DNA from: DALYCO01 sp964535545
GTDB lineage: Bacteria > Patescibacteriota > Minisyncoccia > Phycocordibacterales > UBA9973
NCBI GenBank assembly: GCA_964535545.1
Contig: CAZHUT010000044.1
Span: 1 to 6,283 of the forward strand
Direction of reading: 5' to 3'
DNA: 6,283 bases
Of the stretch, positions 1-4,937 are shown one piece after another. Within the stretch, counting starts at the first letter, position 1; every line of letters starts with the position of its first letter. The notes beneath the pieces were generated by a model. It did no database searches. It had not been told where the DNA came from and saw only the letters and a program-made list of their open reading frames with translations. The position numbers and the translations under genes were made by a program.

Positions 1-680
1 TTGAATTCATTAATTCTGAGAATCCAGATGTTGTATGCATACAGGAAGTCATTGCCGATTCAGTGCCAAAACTTGAGGAAGAGCTTGGCATGAAGAGTGT
101 CTTTGCTCCGATGGTGTATGGACTTATTATGATTGATCCGCGTCTAGCTGGTATCGCGATTTTTTCAAAGTTATCACTTGAGAATATAAAGAAGAATTAT
201 TATGTTGGTAGTGAAGACCGGCTTGAACATTTGAACCGCGACAGTATTACTTCTTCAGAATTTCACAAAATGATTAATCGTGTGGTCCTTTCAGCGGATC
301 TGACCGTGCAAGGGGTTACTTATACAGTGGCCACTACTCACTTTACCTGGACTCCTGACGGCATGCCAACCGATTACCAGCTTGCTGATGCTGATAAACT
401 TATCGAAGCTCTTCAACCGCTGGGCGAATTGGTTTTGGCCGGTGATTTTAATGCTCCGCGCGGATTGGAAACATGGTCAAAATTTACTGCATTTTTAAAA
501 GATAACATTCCTGAGGAATACGATCATAGTCTTGATTGGAATGTTCATCGCAAACCAGGATTAAAATTTATGGTAGATGGCTTGTTCACCACACCTACTT
601 ACATTGCAAAAGATGTTCAGCTTTTGGGTAATATTTCAGATCACTTCGCAATTTTAGCCACCATCGAAATTGAAAAATAA
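1..680 (+). CDS. Endonuclease/exonuclease/phosphatase family protein, 5' partial
   Basis: The reading frame is open from the first base (first full codon at 3), so the N-terminus lies outside the window; 225 residues are visible. Seen motifs fit the metal-dependent EEP fold (DNase I, ExoIII and sphingomyelinase relatives): an N-terminal PDVVCIQEV strand whose Glu is the usual Mg ligand (visible residues 8-16), TTHFTW (111-116), LAGDFN with the catalytic Asp/Asn pair (147-150), a VDGLF strand near the end, and C-terminal SDHF with the catalytic His (212-215). A GTG at 63 could be taken as a start, but the family QEV motif lies upstream of it in frame, so it is internal. The substrate cannot be told: members cleave nucleic acids, phospholipids or other phosphodiesters. 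The stop overlaps the next start, so the two genes are probably cotranscribed. Confidence 0.88.
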   Translation, partial: EFINSENPDVVCIQEVIADSVPKLEEELGMKSVFAPMVYGLIMIDPRLAGIAIFSKLSLENIKKNYYVGSEDRLEHLNRDSITSSEFHKMINRVVLSADLTVQGVTYTVATTHFTWTPDGMPTDYQLADADKLIEALQPLGELVLAGDFNAPRGLETWSKFTAFLKDNIPEEYDHSLDWNVHRKPGLKFMVDGLFTTPTYIAKDVQLLGNISDHFAILATIEIEK

Positions 681-1291
681 TGCTTTTGTTCACCTCAAAA
701 GAAAAAGTTTTCCTCAAAAGGCTTACTACTCCTACAAAGATTCAGGATTATTTGAACAGTATTCCATTCAATTTTGAAACGAATGGTGTAGATACGCTGA
801 AATCTCCGATTCGGGTTTTACGTGAGAAGAACGCCCATTGTTTCGAAGGAGCGCTCTTTGCCGCGTACGTATTGTCGCTCCACGGCCAAAAGCCGTTTGT
901 CATGTATTTGCAAGCGAACAAAAAGGACGTACATCATGTGATTGCGCTCTTCAAGCAAAACGGTTACTGGGGAGCAATCTCGAAGACTAACCATGCGGTA
1001 CTGCGCTACCGAGAGCCCGTGTACAAAACAATCCGTGAATTGGCCTTATCATACTTCCATGAATATTTTCTCAAGGATGGATCAAAGACCTTGCGCAAAT
1101 ATTCTGCGCCGCTCGACCTGAGCAAATTTGAGGATGACTGGATGCTACGGGAAGAAGATCTCTGGGGTATTGATTCAGAATTGGACAAGGTCAAGCATTT
1201 CGAAATTATTCCAAAGAAAAATATAAAGTCTCTCCGCAAGGCAGATCAGATAGAAAGAGATGCAGGGGAGTTAGTAGAATGGAAATCTTGA
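680..1291 (+). CDS. Transglutaminase-like (papain-fold) protein, hypothetical
   Basis: A 203-residue cytoplasmic protein with no signal peptide or membrane segment. The middle resembles the transglutaminase-like/cysteine-protease fold: Cys54 opens a helix in the context NAHCFEGALFAA, His86 lies in a predicted strand (DVHHVIALF), and a polar partner follows as Asn104 (GAISKTNHAVLRYR). This Cys-His-Asn order is what the superfamily uses for amide hydrolysis or acyl transfer; the specific family and substrate are not recognised. The C-terminal third is rich in charge and may be a helical tail. The ATG shares a base with the preceding stop (TAATG), indicating translational coupling to the EEP-fold gene. 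No terminator is visible after its TGA; a new promoter follows for the DoxX gene. Confidence 0.8.
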   Translation: MLLFTSKEKVFLKRLTTPTKIQDYLNSIPFNFETNGVDTLKSPIRVLREKNAHCFEGALFAAYVLSLHGQKPFVMYLQANKKDVHHVIALFKQNGYWGAISKTNHAVLRYREPVYKTIRELALSYFHEYFLKDGSKTLRKYSAPLDLSKFEDDWMLREEDLWGIDSELDKVKHFEIIPKKNIKSLRKADQIERDAGELVEWKS

Positions 1292-1312
1292 GCTTAGGCA
1301 ATAGAGCAGGGC

Positions 1313-1342
1313 TTGACCATAATGATATAATTAAATTATTAA
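1313..1342 (+). promoter_or_regulatory. Probable promoter of the DoxX-family gene
   Basis: TTGACC (1313-1318) is followed 18 bases later by TATTAA (1337-1342), giving a transcript with a leader of roughly 17 bases. A perfect TATAAT also occurs at 1326-1331, but no -35 lies at the right distance. The whole stretch 1320-1349 is extremely AT-rich, so the exact -10 is uncertain. Confidence 0.5.
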
Positions 1343-1365
1343 TAATAAAGTAAGAGTTAAAAGGT

Positions 1366-1755
1366 ATGTTGTACGTGTTTTTGATCGGACGAATTATTTT
1401 TGGTGGTTTCTTTGTATATAACGCATATGGGCACCTCTTTAATGCAGAAGGCATGGCAGGTTATGCGGCTTCAAAAGGTTTGCCGATGCCAAAGGCTTCA
1501 GTCATTCTTTCCGGCCTGATGCTTCTCTTTGGTGGTTTGACTATTATTTTTGGTACGCTTGTTGTTCCAGGAGTCATTGTGCTCATTGTCTTCCTCCTTG
1601 GCACTTTGATAAAGATGCACACATTCTGGGGTGTTTCAGATCCAATGCAAAAAATGGGCGAACGAATTCAGTTTGCAAAGAACCTCGCGCTTATCGGCGC
1701 ATTGCTTATGCTCTTGGCTATCCCAATGCCATGGGCGCTCAGTCTCGCTTTCTAG
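1366..1755 (+). CDS. DoxX-family integral membrane protein
   Basis: A 129-residue protein made almost wholly of hydrophobic helices, about four membrane segments (near residues 1-20, 44-64, 65-83 and 105-125). The N-terminal pattern, GRIIFGGFFVYNAYGHLFN, followed by a short MAGYAASKGLPMP loop, and the later HTFW segment are typical of the DoxX/YqjF-type family, which sits in the inner membrane and has been linked to oxidative stress and redox functions; the reaction is not established. The ATG at 1366 begins directly on the first helix. An AAGG lies only one base from the ATG, too close for an ordinary Shine-Dalgarno; a weak AAGAG lies farther upstream. It has its own promoter and a strong terminator, so it is likely monocistronic. 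Confidence 0.87.
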   Translation: MLYVFLIGRIIFGGFFVYNAYGHLFNAEGMAGYAASKGLPMPKASVILSGLMLLFGGLTIIFGTLVVPGVIVLIVFLLGTLIKMHTFWGVSDPMQKMGERIQFAKNLALIGALLMLLAIPMPWALSLAF

Positions 1756-1765
1756 TTCGTTTTTC

Positions 1766-1792
1766 AACACCCGCTTCGGCGGGTGTTTTTTA
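1766..1792 (+). terminator. Rho-independent terminator after the DoxX gene
   Basis: A perfect 9-bp stem AACACCCGC/GCGGGTGTT (1766-1774 with 1779-1787) is closed by a TTCG tetraloop in the stable C(UUCG)G setting and followed by a T run. It lies 10 bases past the DoxX stop. The next promoter starts immediately after the T run. Confidence 0.95.
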
Positions 1793-1795
1793 TTT

Positions 1796-1804
1796 TGCTA
1801 TACT
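1796..1804 (+). promoter_or_regulatory. Extended -10 promoter, leaderless type, for the DUF2177 gene
   Basis: TGC-TATACT (TG at 1796-1797, -10 at 1799-1804) lies exactly six bases before the ATG at 1811, so transcription should begin at or within a base of the A of the start codon. There is no -35 match; the spacer falls in the preceding terminator. The same nine bases precede ogt and rsmI at the same distance. Confidence 0.75.
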
Positions 1805-1810
1805 GATTAC

Positions 1811-2212
1811 ATGAAAACATTGCTTACATATGTAATTACTGCTCCAGTATTGTTTATTATTGATCTGGTTTGGCTCGGTGTTATCAGCAAATCTCTCTAT
1901 GCAAAGTATCTCGGCCCAATCATGCGAGAGTCGTTTAATATGCCGGCGGCGATCCTGTTTTATATTTGCTACACGATTGGCTTGGTCTATTTTGCCATTA
2001 CGCCTGCATTGGATAAAGGCTCTTGGGTCACTGCATTTGGCAATGGCGCCATGTTAGGTTTTATCGCTTACATGACATATGATCTGACCAATTTGGCTGT
2101 TCTCAAGAACTTTGCATGGCAGATCGTTCCGATTGATATCCTCTGGGGAACAATCCTGAGTGGAGCGGTTTCAACCATTGTTTTCTTTATCATCAAGGCC
2201 ATCAATCTTTAA
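1811..2212 (+). CDS. DUF2177-family membrane protein
   Basis: A 133-residue protein with four predicted membrane helices (about 4-24, 45-64, 73-95 and 108-128). Signature stretches of the DUF2177 family are visible: IIDLVWLGV in helix 1 with acidic and aromatic residues inside the membrane, MTYDLTNLAVLKNF after helix 3, and a PIDILWGT entry into helix 4. The function of the family is unknown; conserved Asp residues within helices suggest transport or a membrane-embedded activity, but that is inference. The frame stays open upstream to 1631, but the upstream part runs through the DoxX gene and its terminator, so the ATG at 1811 is the start. The six-base gap from the -10 box supports it. There is no Shine-Dalgarno. 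Confidence 0.9.
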   Translation: MKTLLTYVITAPVLFIIDLVWLGVISKSLYAKYLGPIMRESFNMPAAILFYICYTIGLVYFAITPALDKGSWVTAFGNGAMLGFIAYMTYDLTNLAVLKNFAWQIVPIDILWGTILSGAVSTIVFFIIKAINL

Positions 2213-2224
2213 ATAGCGTTCTCA

Positions 2225-2251
2225 AAAAAGCGCCAGTATATGGCGCTTTTT
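2225..2251 (+). terminator. Rho-independent terminator after the DUF2177 gene
   Basis: A GCGCCA/TGGCGC stem (2230-2235 with 2241-2246) with a GTATA loop is extended by five A-T pairs (A run 2225-2229 with T run 2247-2251). The A run on one side and T run on the other mean it could terminate from either strand. It lies about 12 bases past the stop. Confidence 0.92.
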
Positions 2252-2275
2252 GCATATGCTATACTCAGCATATGC
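2252..2275. repeat. Paired GCATATGC palindromes flanking the ogt -10 box
   Basis: The self-complementary octamer GCATATGC occurs at 2252-2259 and again at 2268-2275, 16 bases apart centre to centre, with TATACT between and slightly overlapping neither. Because they bracket the promoter they may form an operator; chance is also possible in a short AT-rich stretch. Confidence 0.5.
2257..2265 (+). promoter_or_regulatory. Extended -10 promoter, leaderless type, for ogt
   Basis: TGC-TATACT (-10 at 2260-2265) ends six bases before the ATG at 2272, placing the transcription start at the start codon. No -35 is visible. The -10 box is flanked by two identical 8-bp palindromes GCATATGC (2252-2259 and 2268-2275); the second contains the start codon. 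Confidence 0.75.
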
Positions 2276-2529
2276 CGCAGACATTCAAGGAAAAAGTTTT
2301 TAATATCGTCAAGAAAATCCCCAAAGGAAAGGTTTTGACATACAAAGAAGTGGCAGTGAAAGCAGGCAACCCAAAGGCATCACGAGCTGTCGGCACAATT
2401 CTCAAGACCAATTATAGCCCCGAGATCCCATGCCACCGCGTCATCCGTTCCGACGGAACATTTGGCGGCTACAATCGTGGGGCGCAAAACAAGATTAAAA
2501 TTTTACGGGCAGAAGGATATGCTGTTTAA
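2272..2529 (+). CDS. ogt: Minimal O6-alkylguanine-DNA alkyltransferase (MGMT C-domain)
   Basis: An 85-residue protein consisting only of the DNA-binding/active-site domain of methylated-DNA-protein cysteine methyltransferases. Seen: IPKGKVLTYKEVA with Tyr24, the recognition helix SRAVGTILK with the Arg38 finger that takes the place of the flipped base, and the active-site IPCHRVI with Cys54, then GTFGGYNRG. By family knowledge Cys54 accepts the alkyl group from O6-alkylguanine in a suicide reaction. The N-terminal ribonuclease-H-like domain of Ogt and Ada is absent. Alkyltransferase-like (ATL) proteins are of this size but usually carry Trp in place of the Cys; here the Cys is kept, so direct repair is likely though unproved. 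It has its own leaderless-type promoter and probably shares its transcript with the following membrane protein gene. Confidence 0.9.
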   Translation: MPQTFKEKVFNIVKKIPKGKVLTYKEVAVKAGNPKASRAVGTILKTNYSPEIPCHRVIRSDGTFGGYNRGAQNKIKILRAEGYAV

Positions 2530-2548
2530 AATTCTACGCATTCGAAGT

Positions 2549-2884
2549 ATGGCCAAACAAGGTATTAATGATCCACAGGGTTTTGTTCAGGACCAGGCCA
2601 AAGAAGCCGCAATTGACGCGGCAATAGGCGCATTGATCGTGCCGGCGATTTTCCTTATTCTTTTTTTGGCGCTGCTTTTTGTCCTTTCATATACTCATCT
2701 TCTTGGCGGTCCATATGGCATTGCCAAGTTCTTTTTCTGGCTACTCGTTATGGTCTATGGCCTGGCAGCTCTTGTTCTCCGAGCAATATATGGAATAATC
2801 AAGCAAGCAATAAGCGGATTCCGGGGTATGCAAGGCACACCACCTGGCGCAAAAATGCGTGACACTGAAACTGTCCAAAAGTAG
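2549..2884 (+). CDS. Small two-helix membrane protein, hypothetical
   Basis: A 111-residue protein of unrecognised family. Residues 1-24 are polar (QGINDPQGFVQDQAKEA), two strongly hydrophobic segments follow at about 25-48 and 57-78, then a basic, Gly/Pro-containing tail likely in the cytoplasm. The start is uncertain: an in-frame ATG at 2519 overlaps the end of ogt and would add ten residues (MLFKILRIRS), with AGAAGG only two bases ahead. The frame is open farther upstream but inside ogt. ATG 2549 gives the simplest N-terminus but has no Shine-Dalgarno and no -10 box six bases ahead, so expression probably depends on read-through from ogt. No terminator is evident after its stop at 2884; the next promoter begins almost at once. 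Confidence 0.7.
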   Translation: MAKQGINDPQGFVQDQAKEAAIDAAIGALIVPAIFLILFLALLFVLSYTHLLGGPYGIAKFFFWLLVMVYGLAALVLRAIYGIIKQAISGFRGMQGTPPGAKMRDTETVQK

Positions 2885-2886
2885 CG

Positions 2887-2925
2887 TTGACAAGGCATAG
2901 TTCATGACCTACAGTGAAGTAAAAT
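2887..2925 (+). promoter_or_regulatory. Promoter of the 2935-3624 gene
   Basis: A consensus -35 TTGACA (2887-2892) is followed after 17 bases by TACAGT (2910-2915). A better -10, TAAAAT at 2920-2925, ends nine bases before the ATG at 2935 and would give a nearly leaderless transcript but lacks a well-spaced -35. Either way the leader is at most about 13 bases and carries no Shine-Dalgarno. Confidence 0.6.
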
Positions 2926-2934
2926 CATTGTGCA

Positions 2935-3624
2935 ATGGGTGAACAAGACAAACCTAACGAGAACAAAAAAGTACCAGCACTGCTTCTTTATCAACTTGAG
3001 GACGCAACTGAACAAAAGACATATACCGAGAAAGTAGAGACGCTGCTTGAAATTGTTGCGCGCTACAGTTCCTTTCTCAAAGGCTTTAGTTATGAAGAAG
3101 GATACAGCGTAAATAGAACCTTGCAGGAGATGTTCGGCGCTTCGAACACAGCACTTATACAGGGTCAAAGTATGGAAGAAGAATCTGAAGACAAGGAATT
3201 CTTCATGATCAATGACAAATTTTGGACTGAAATTTTTCCGGCCATACCGTTTGCTTCTATGCGTTTGTTTGAGTTAGAGGTTGCTGACTGCGTACGTAAC
3301 GAAGACTTATTGTTACAGGGACTTGAAACAATAACGTTTTCAATCAATGTTGTTGATACGAGAATTGACCAATGGATGATTGGGCCGCTGCTCGACCCTG
3401 AAACAAAAGAGTATTTGGGTATACACGTGCTGATGCTCTGCGTGCCGCGGCATAAAGCTTACGCAATTTTAAAATCCACATGTGACAAGGAAACATATAG
3501 CGATCTTGAACCGCTTACTGAGCAGAATAAACAGGAATCAGTATGGGTTCATTTTCCTGCAGGTGGAATACGGCATTTGCGTTTTATCGTAAAATCAAAA
3601 GCTGCTGATACTGGCAGTAATTAA
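2935..3624 (+). CDS. Hypothetical protein, 229 aa, unrecognised family
   Basis: No known family is recognised. The protein is soluble, with no signal peptide or membrane helix. The first 12 residues are polar and charged; residues about 30-68 look helical; an acidic patch MEEESEDKEFF lies at 80-90; residues 95-180 alternate hydrophobic strands and loops (for example ETITFSINVVD and LGIHVLMLCVP), suggesting an alpha/beta domain; the tail (RHLRFIVKSKAADTGSN) ends disordered. A run of Cys-His motifs or a nucleotide-binding loop is not seen. It is flanked by its own promoter and a strong terminator, so it appears to be a single-gene unit. Base composition and start style match the neighbours. Confidence 0.8.
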   Translation: MGEQDKPNENKKVPALLLYQLEDATEQKTYTEKVETLLEIVARYSSFLKGFSYEEGYSVNRTLQEMFGASNTALIQGQSMEEESEDKEFFMINDKFWTEIFPAIPFASMRLFELEVADCVRNEDLLLQGLETITFSINVVDTRIDQWMIGPLLDPETKEYLGIHVLMLCVPRHKAYAILKSTCDKETYSDLEPLTEQNKQESVWVHFPAGGIRHLRFIVKSKAADTGSN

Positions 3625-3628
3625 GAAC

Positions 3629-3670
3629 CGGGATAGTGGTTGCATTGCAATTACTATCCTGTTTTGTTAT
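3629..3670 (+). terminator. Long hairpin terminator after the 2935-3624 gene
   Basis: A 13-bp stem (3631-3643 with 3647-3659, two G-T pairs) is closed by an ATT loop and extends by a G-T and a C-G pair to 3629/3661. TTTTGTT follows. It begins five bases past the stop. Its 3' arm and T tract also contain the likely -35 and -10 of the metK leader. Confidence 0.88.
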
Positions 3671-3673
3671 AGT
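3645..3673 (+). promoter_or_regulatory. Probable promoter of the metK leader
   Basis: TTGCAA (3645-3650), a 17-base spacer and TATAGT (3668-3673) put the start near 3680, about 18 bases before the riboswitch P1 stem. It overlaps the terminator of the upstream gene. Confidence 0.6.
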
Positions 3674-3697
3674 CTCTTCAGTTTAATAAAGGTCAAT

Positions 3698-3792
3698 TAT
3701 CACGAGTGTGGCGAGAGCTCTGGCTCCATGACCCACCAGCAACCGGTCTAGCGATAGATAAGGTGCTCCATCCAGCCCGCAAGGGGAAGATA
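3698..3792 (+). promoter_or_regulatory. SAM-I (S-box) riboswitch aptamer upstream of metK
   Basis: The RNA matches the SAM-I core element by element. P1 is TATC/GATA (3698-3701 with 3789-3792), placing the two uridines that contact the SAM sulfonium at 3700 and 3791. P2 is GTGG/CCAC (3708-3711 with 3733-3736), then a kink-turn (GA 3713-3714 opposite ATGA 3728-3731), then GAG/CTC. The P2 loop CTGG (3720-3723) pairs perfectly with CCAG in J3/4 (3772-3775), the expected pseudoknot. P3 contains the ligand-binding AGCAACC (3738-3744) opposite GGTGCT (3762-3767) and is capped by TCTA-GCGA-TAGA. P4 is CCC-GCAA-GGG (3776-3785), followed by the conserved GAAGAT. P1 is unusually short. By established knowledge SAM binding favours the off state of SAM-synthesis genes; the downstream terminator fits. 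Confidence 0.93.
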
Positions 3793-3796
3793 CCAC

Positions 3797-3826
3797 AGCT
3801 CTTCTTTGCGGAAGAGTTTTTATTTT
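3797..3826 (+). terminator. Riboswitch expression-platform terminator abutting metK
   Basis: CTCTTC/GAAGAG (3799-3804 with 3811-3816) is extended by G-T and A-T pairs to 3797/3818 and followed by TTTTTATTTT directly up to the ATG at 3827. A competing pairing exists between CCACAGCTCT (3793-3802) and AGAGCTCTGG (3714-3723) in the aptamer P2/loop 2. The 3' arm GGAAGAG is also the only Shine-Dalgarno-like sequence before metK, so the hairpin may block translation as well. Confidence 0.88.
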
Positions 3827-4885
3827 ATGTTTAACGATTCACTGTTACAAACCTATACTGTAGAAAGCGTAACCTCAGGCCATCCTGACAAAGTTTGCGA
3901 TCAGATTTCTGACGCTATTTTGGATGCGTTGCTTGCCCAGGATCCCAAGAGCCGCGTAGCGGTCGAAGCATTTGGCAGCCACGGTCTTTTGATGATCGGC
4001 GGCGAAGTTACTACGAGTGCGCAAGTTGATTACAAAAAAATCGCCGAAGATGTCTATAAGAAAATTGGTTATACCAGTCCTCTAGAAACTACTACTCGCG
4101 TCGTAACCCAATCACCAGAAATCGCTCAAGAAGTAAATACTGGCGGAGCAGGGGATCAGGGCATCATGTACGGATTTGCCACTGATGAAACCCCAGAATT
4201 TTTGCCGCTTGGTGTTGTGCTGGTGCATGCTCTTGCAAAACGACTTGAACAAGCTCGACGAGAAAACATAATCCCGTGGCTCCTGCCTGATGGAAAAACA
4301 CAGGTGACAGTGAAAGACGGAAAAGTAGTAACAGTTGTGGTGAGTACGCAACATCAATCTGGTGTAGCACAAGCAGAAATCATCAAAGAAGTAACTGAAA
4401 AAATTATCGCTCCAGTTGTCGGCGATCTCTCCGGTGTTGAACTCATCATCAATCCTTCCGGTTCATTTGTGACTGGCGGATTTGAAGCGGATGCCGGCCT
4501 TACAGGACGAAAAATCATGGTGGATACCTACGGCGGCCTCGCTCCTCATGGCGGCGGTGCATTTTCTGGAAAAGATGCTACGAAAGTGGATCGCTCAGCT
4601 GCCTACATGGCTCGCTTTGCGGCAAAAAATATTGTGGCAAACAAATTGGCAAAGAAAGCACTTGTGTCTGTTTCGTATGCTATCGGCCGTGTAGATCCAG
4701 TGCAGATTTTGGCTTTCAATGAAAAAGGGGAAGACATTTCAGAGCTCGTAAAAAAGAATTTTGATTTCCGACCGCTTTCAATTATCGAACGACTCGGTCT
4801 CCGCAATCCGATTTTTGAAAAGACAGCCGCGTATGGGCATTTTGGGAAGGAGGGTTTGCCGTGGGAAGAAATAATTAAATTGTAA
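3827..4885 (+). CDS. metK: S-adenosylmethionine synthase (methionine adenosyltransferase)
   Basis: Makes S-adenosylmethionine from methionine and ATP, releasing phosphate and diphosphate; cytoplasmic, usually a tetramer needing Mg and K. All signature regions are present: ESVTSGHPDKVCDQISDA (GHPDK at 18-22), the GAGDQG ATP-binding motif (107-112) followed by IMYGFATDE, NPSGSFVTGG, GGGAFSGKDATKVDRSAAY (starting at 242) with the P-loop-like Lys-Asp pair, and the closing YGHFGKEGLPWEE. At 352 residues it is shorter than the usual 380-400: the end comes right after PWEE without the common C-terminal helix. The frame is open upstream to a TTG at 3806, but that lies in the terminator loop, and family proteins begin just before the TVESVT strand, so the ATG at 3827 is chosen. 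It is controlled by the SAM-I riboswitch in its leader and ends in a bidirectional terminator. Confidence 0.97.
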   Translation: MFNDSLLQTYTVESVTSGHPDKVCDQISDAILDALLAQDPKSRVAVEAFGSHGLLMIGGEVTTSAQVDYKKIAEDVYKKIGYTSPLETTTRVVTQSPEIAQEVNTGGAGDQGIMYGFATDETPEFLPLGVVLVHALAKRLEQARRENIIPWLLPDGKTQVTVKDGKVVTVVVSTQHQSGVAQAEIIKEVTEKIIAPVVGDLSGVELIINPSGSFVTGGFEADAGLTGRKIMVDTYGGLAPHGGGAFSGKDATKVDRSAAYMARFAAKNIVANKLAKKALVSVSYAIGRVDPVQILAFNEKGEDISELVKKNFDFRPLSIIERLGLRNPIFEKTAAYGHFGKEGLPWEEIIKL

Positions 4886-4916
4886 AAAAAGAAGCCAGGT
4901 TTGTCGCCTGGCTTTT
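4884..4916. terminator. Bidirectional terminator between metK and the convergent gene
   Basis: An 8-bp stem AAGCCAGG/CCTGGCTT (4892-4899 with 4907-4914) with a 7-base loop has a T run on the plus strand and a run of seven A just upstream, which reads as a T run on the minus strand. It overlaps the end of metK and lies 22 bases beyond the stop of the minus-strand gene. Confidence 0.92.
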
Positions 4917-4937
4917 GAATTCGATGTGACTAATAAA

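Noticed and set aside
63..65. GTG as the start of the EEP-fold protein
   Set aside because: The conserved PDVVCIQEV motif lies upstream in the same frame, so the gene is cut by the window edge.
1320..1349. AT-rich palindrome TAATTAAATTA as an operator
   Set aside because: Such symmetry is expected in a stretch this AT-rich, and it overlaps the likely promoter.
1006..1454. Minus-strand open frames across the transglutaminase-like and DoxX genes
   Set aside because: They are low-complexity shadows of the plus-strand genes, without promoter or family features.
1631..1810. Upstream in-frame extension of the DUF2177 gene to an ATG at 1631
   Set aside because: It overlaps the DoxX gene in another frame and crosses its terminator; the family N-terminus and promoter place the start at 1811.
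2462..2548. Upstream extension of the small membrane protein into ogt
   Set aside because: The extension is an out-of-frame reading of the conserved end of ogt and adds no membrane or domain feature.
3806..3826. TTG start adding seven residues to MetK
   Set aside because: It lies in the loop of the riboswitch terminator and encodes residues not found in the family.
4112..4372. Minus-strand open frames inside metK
   Set aside because: They are antisense shadows of a well-conserved gene, with no start signals or recognisable domains.
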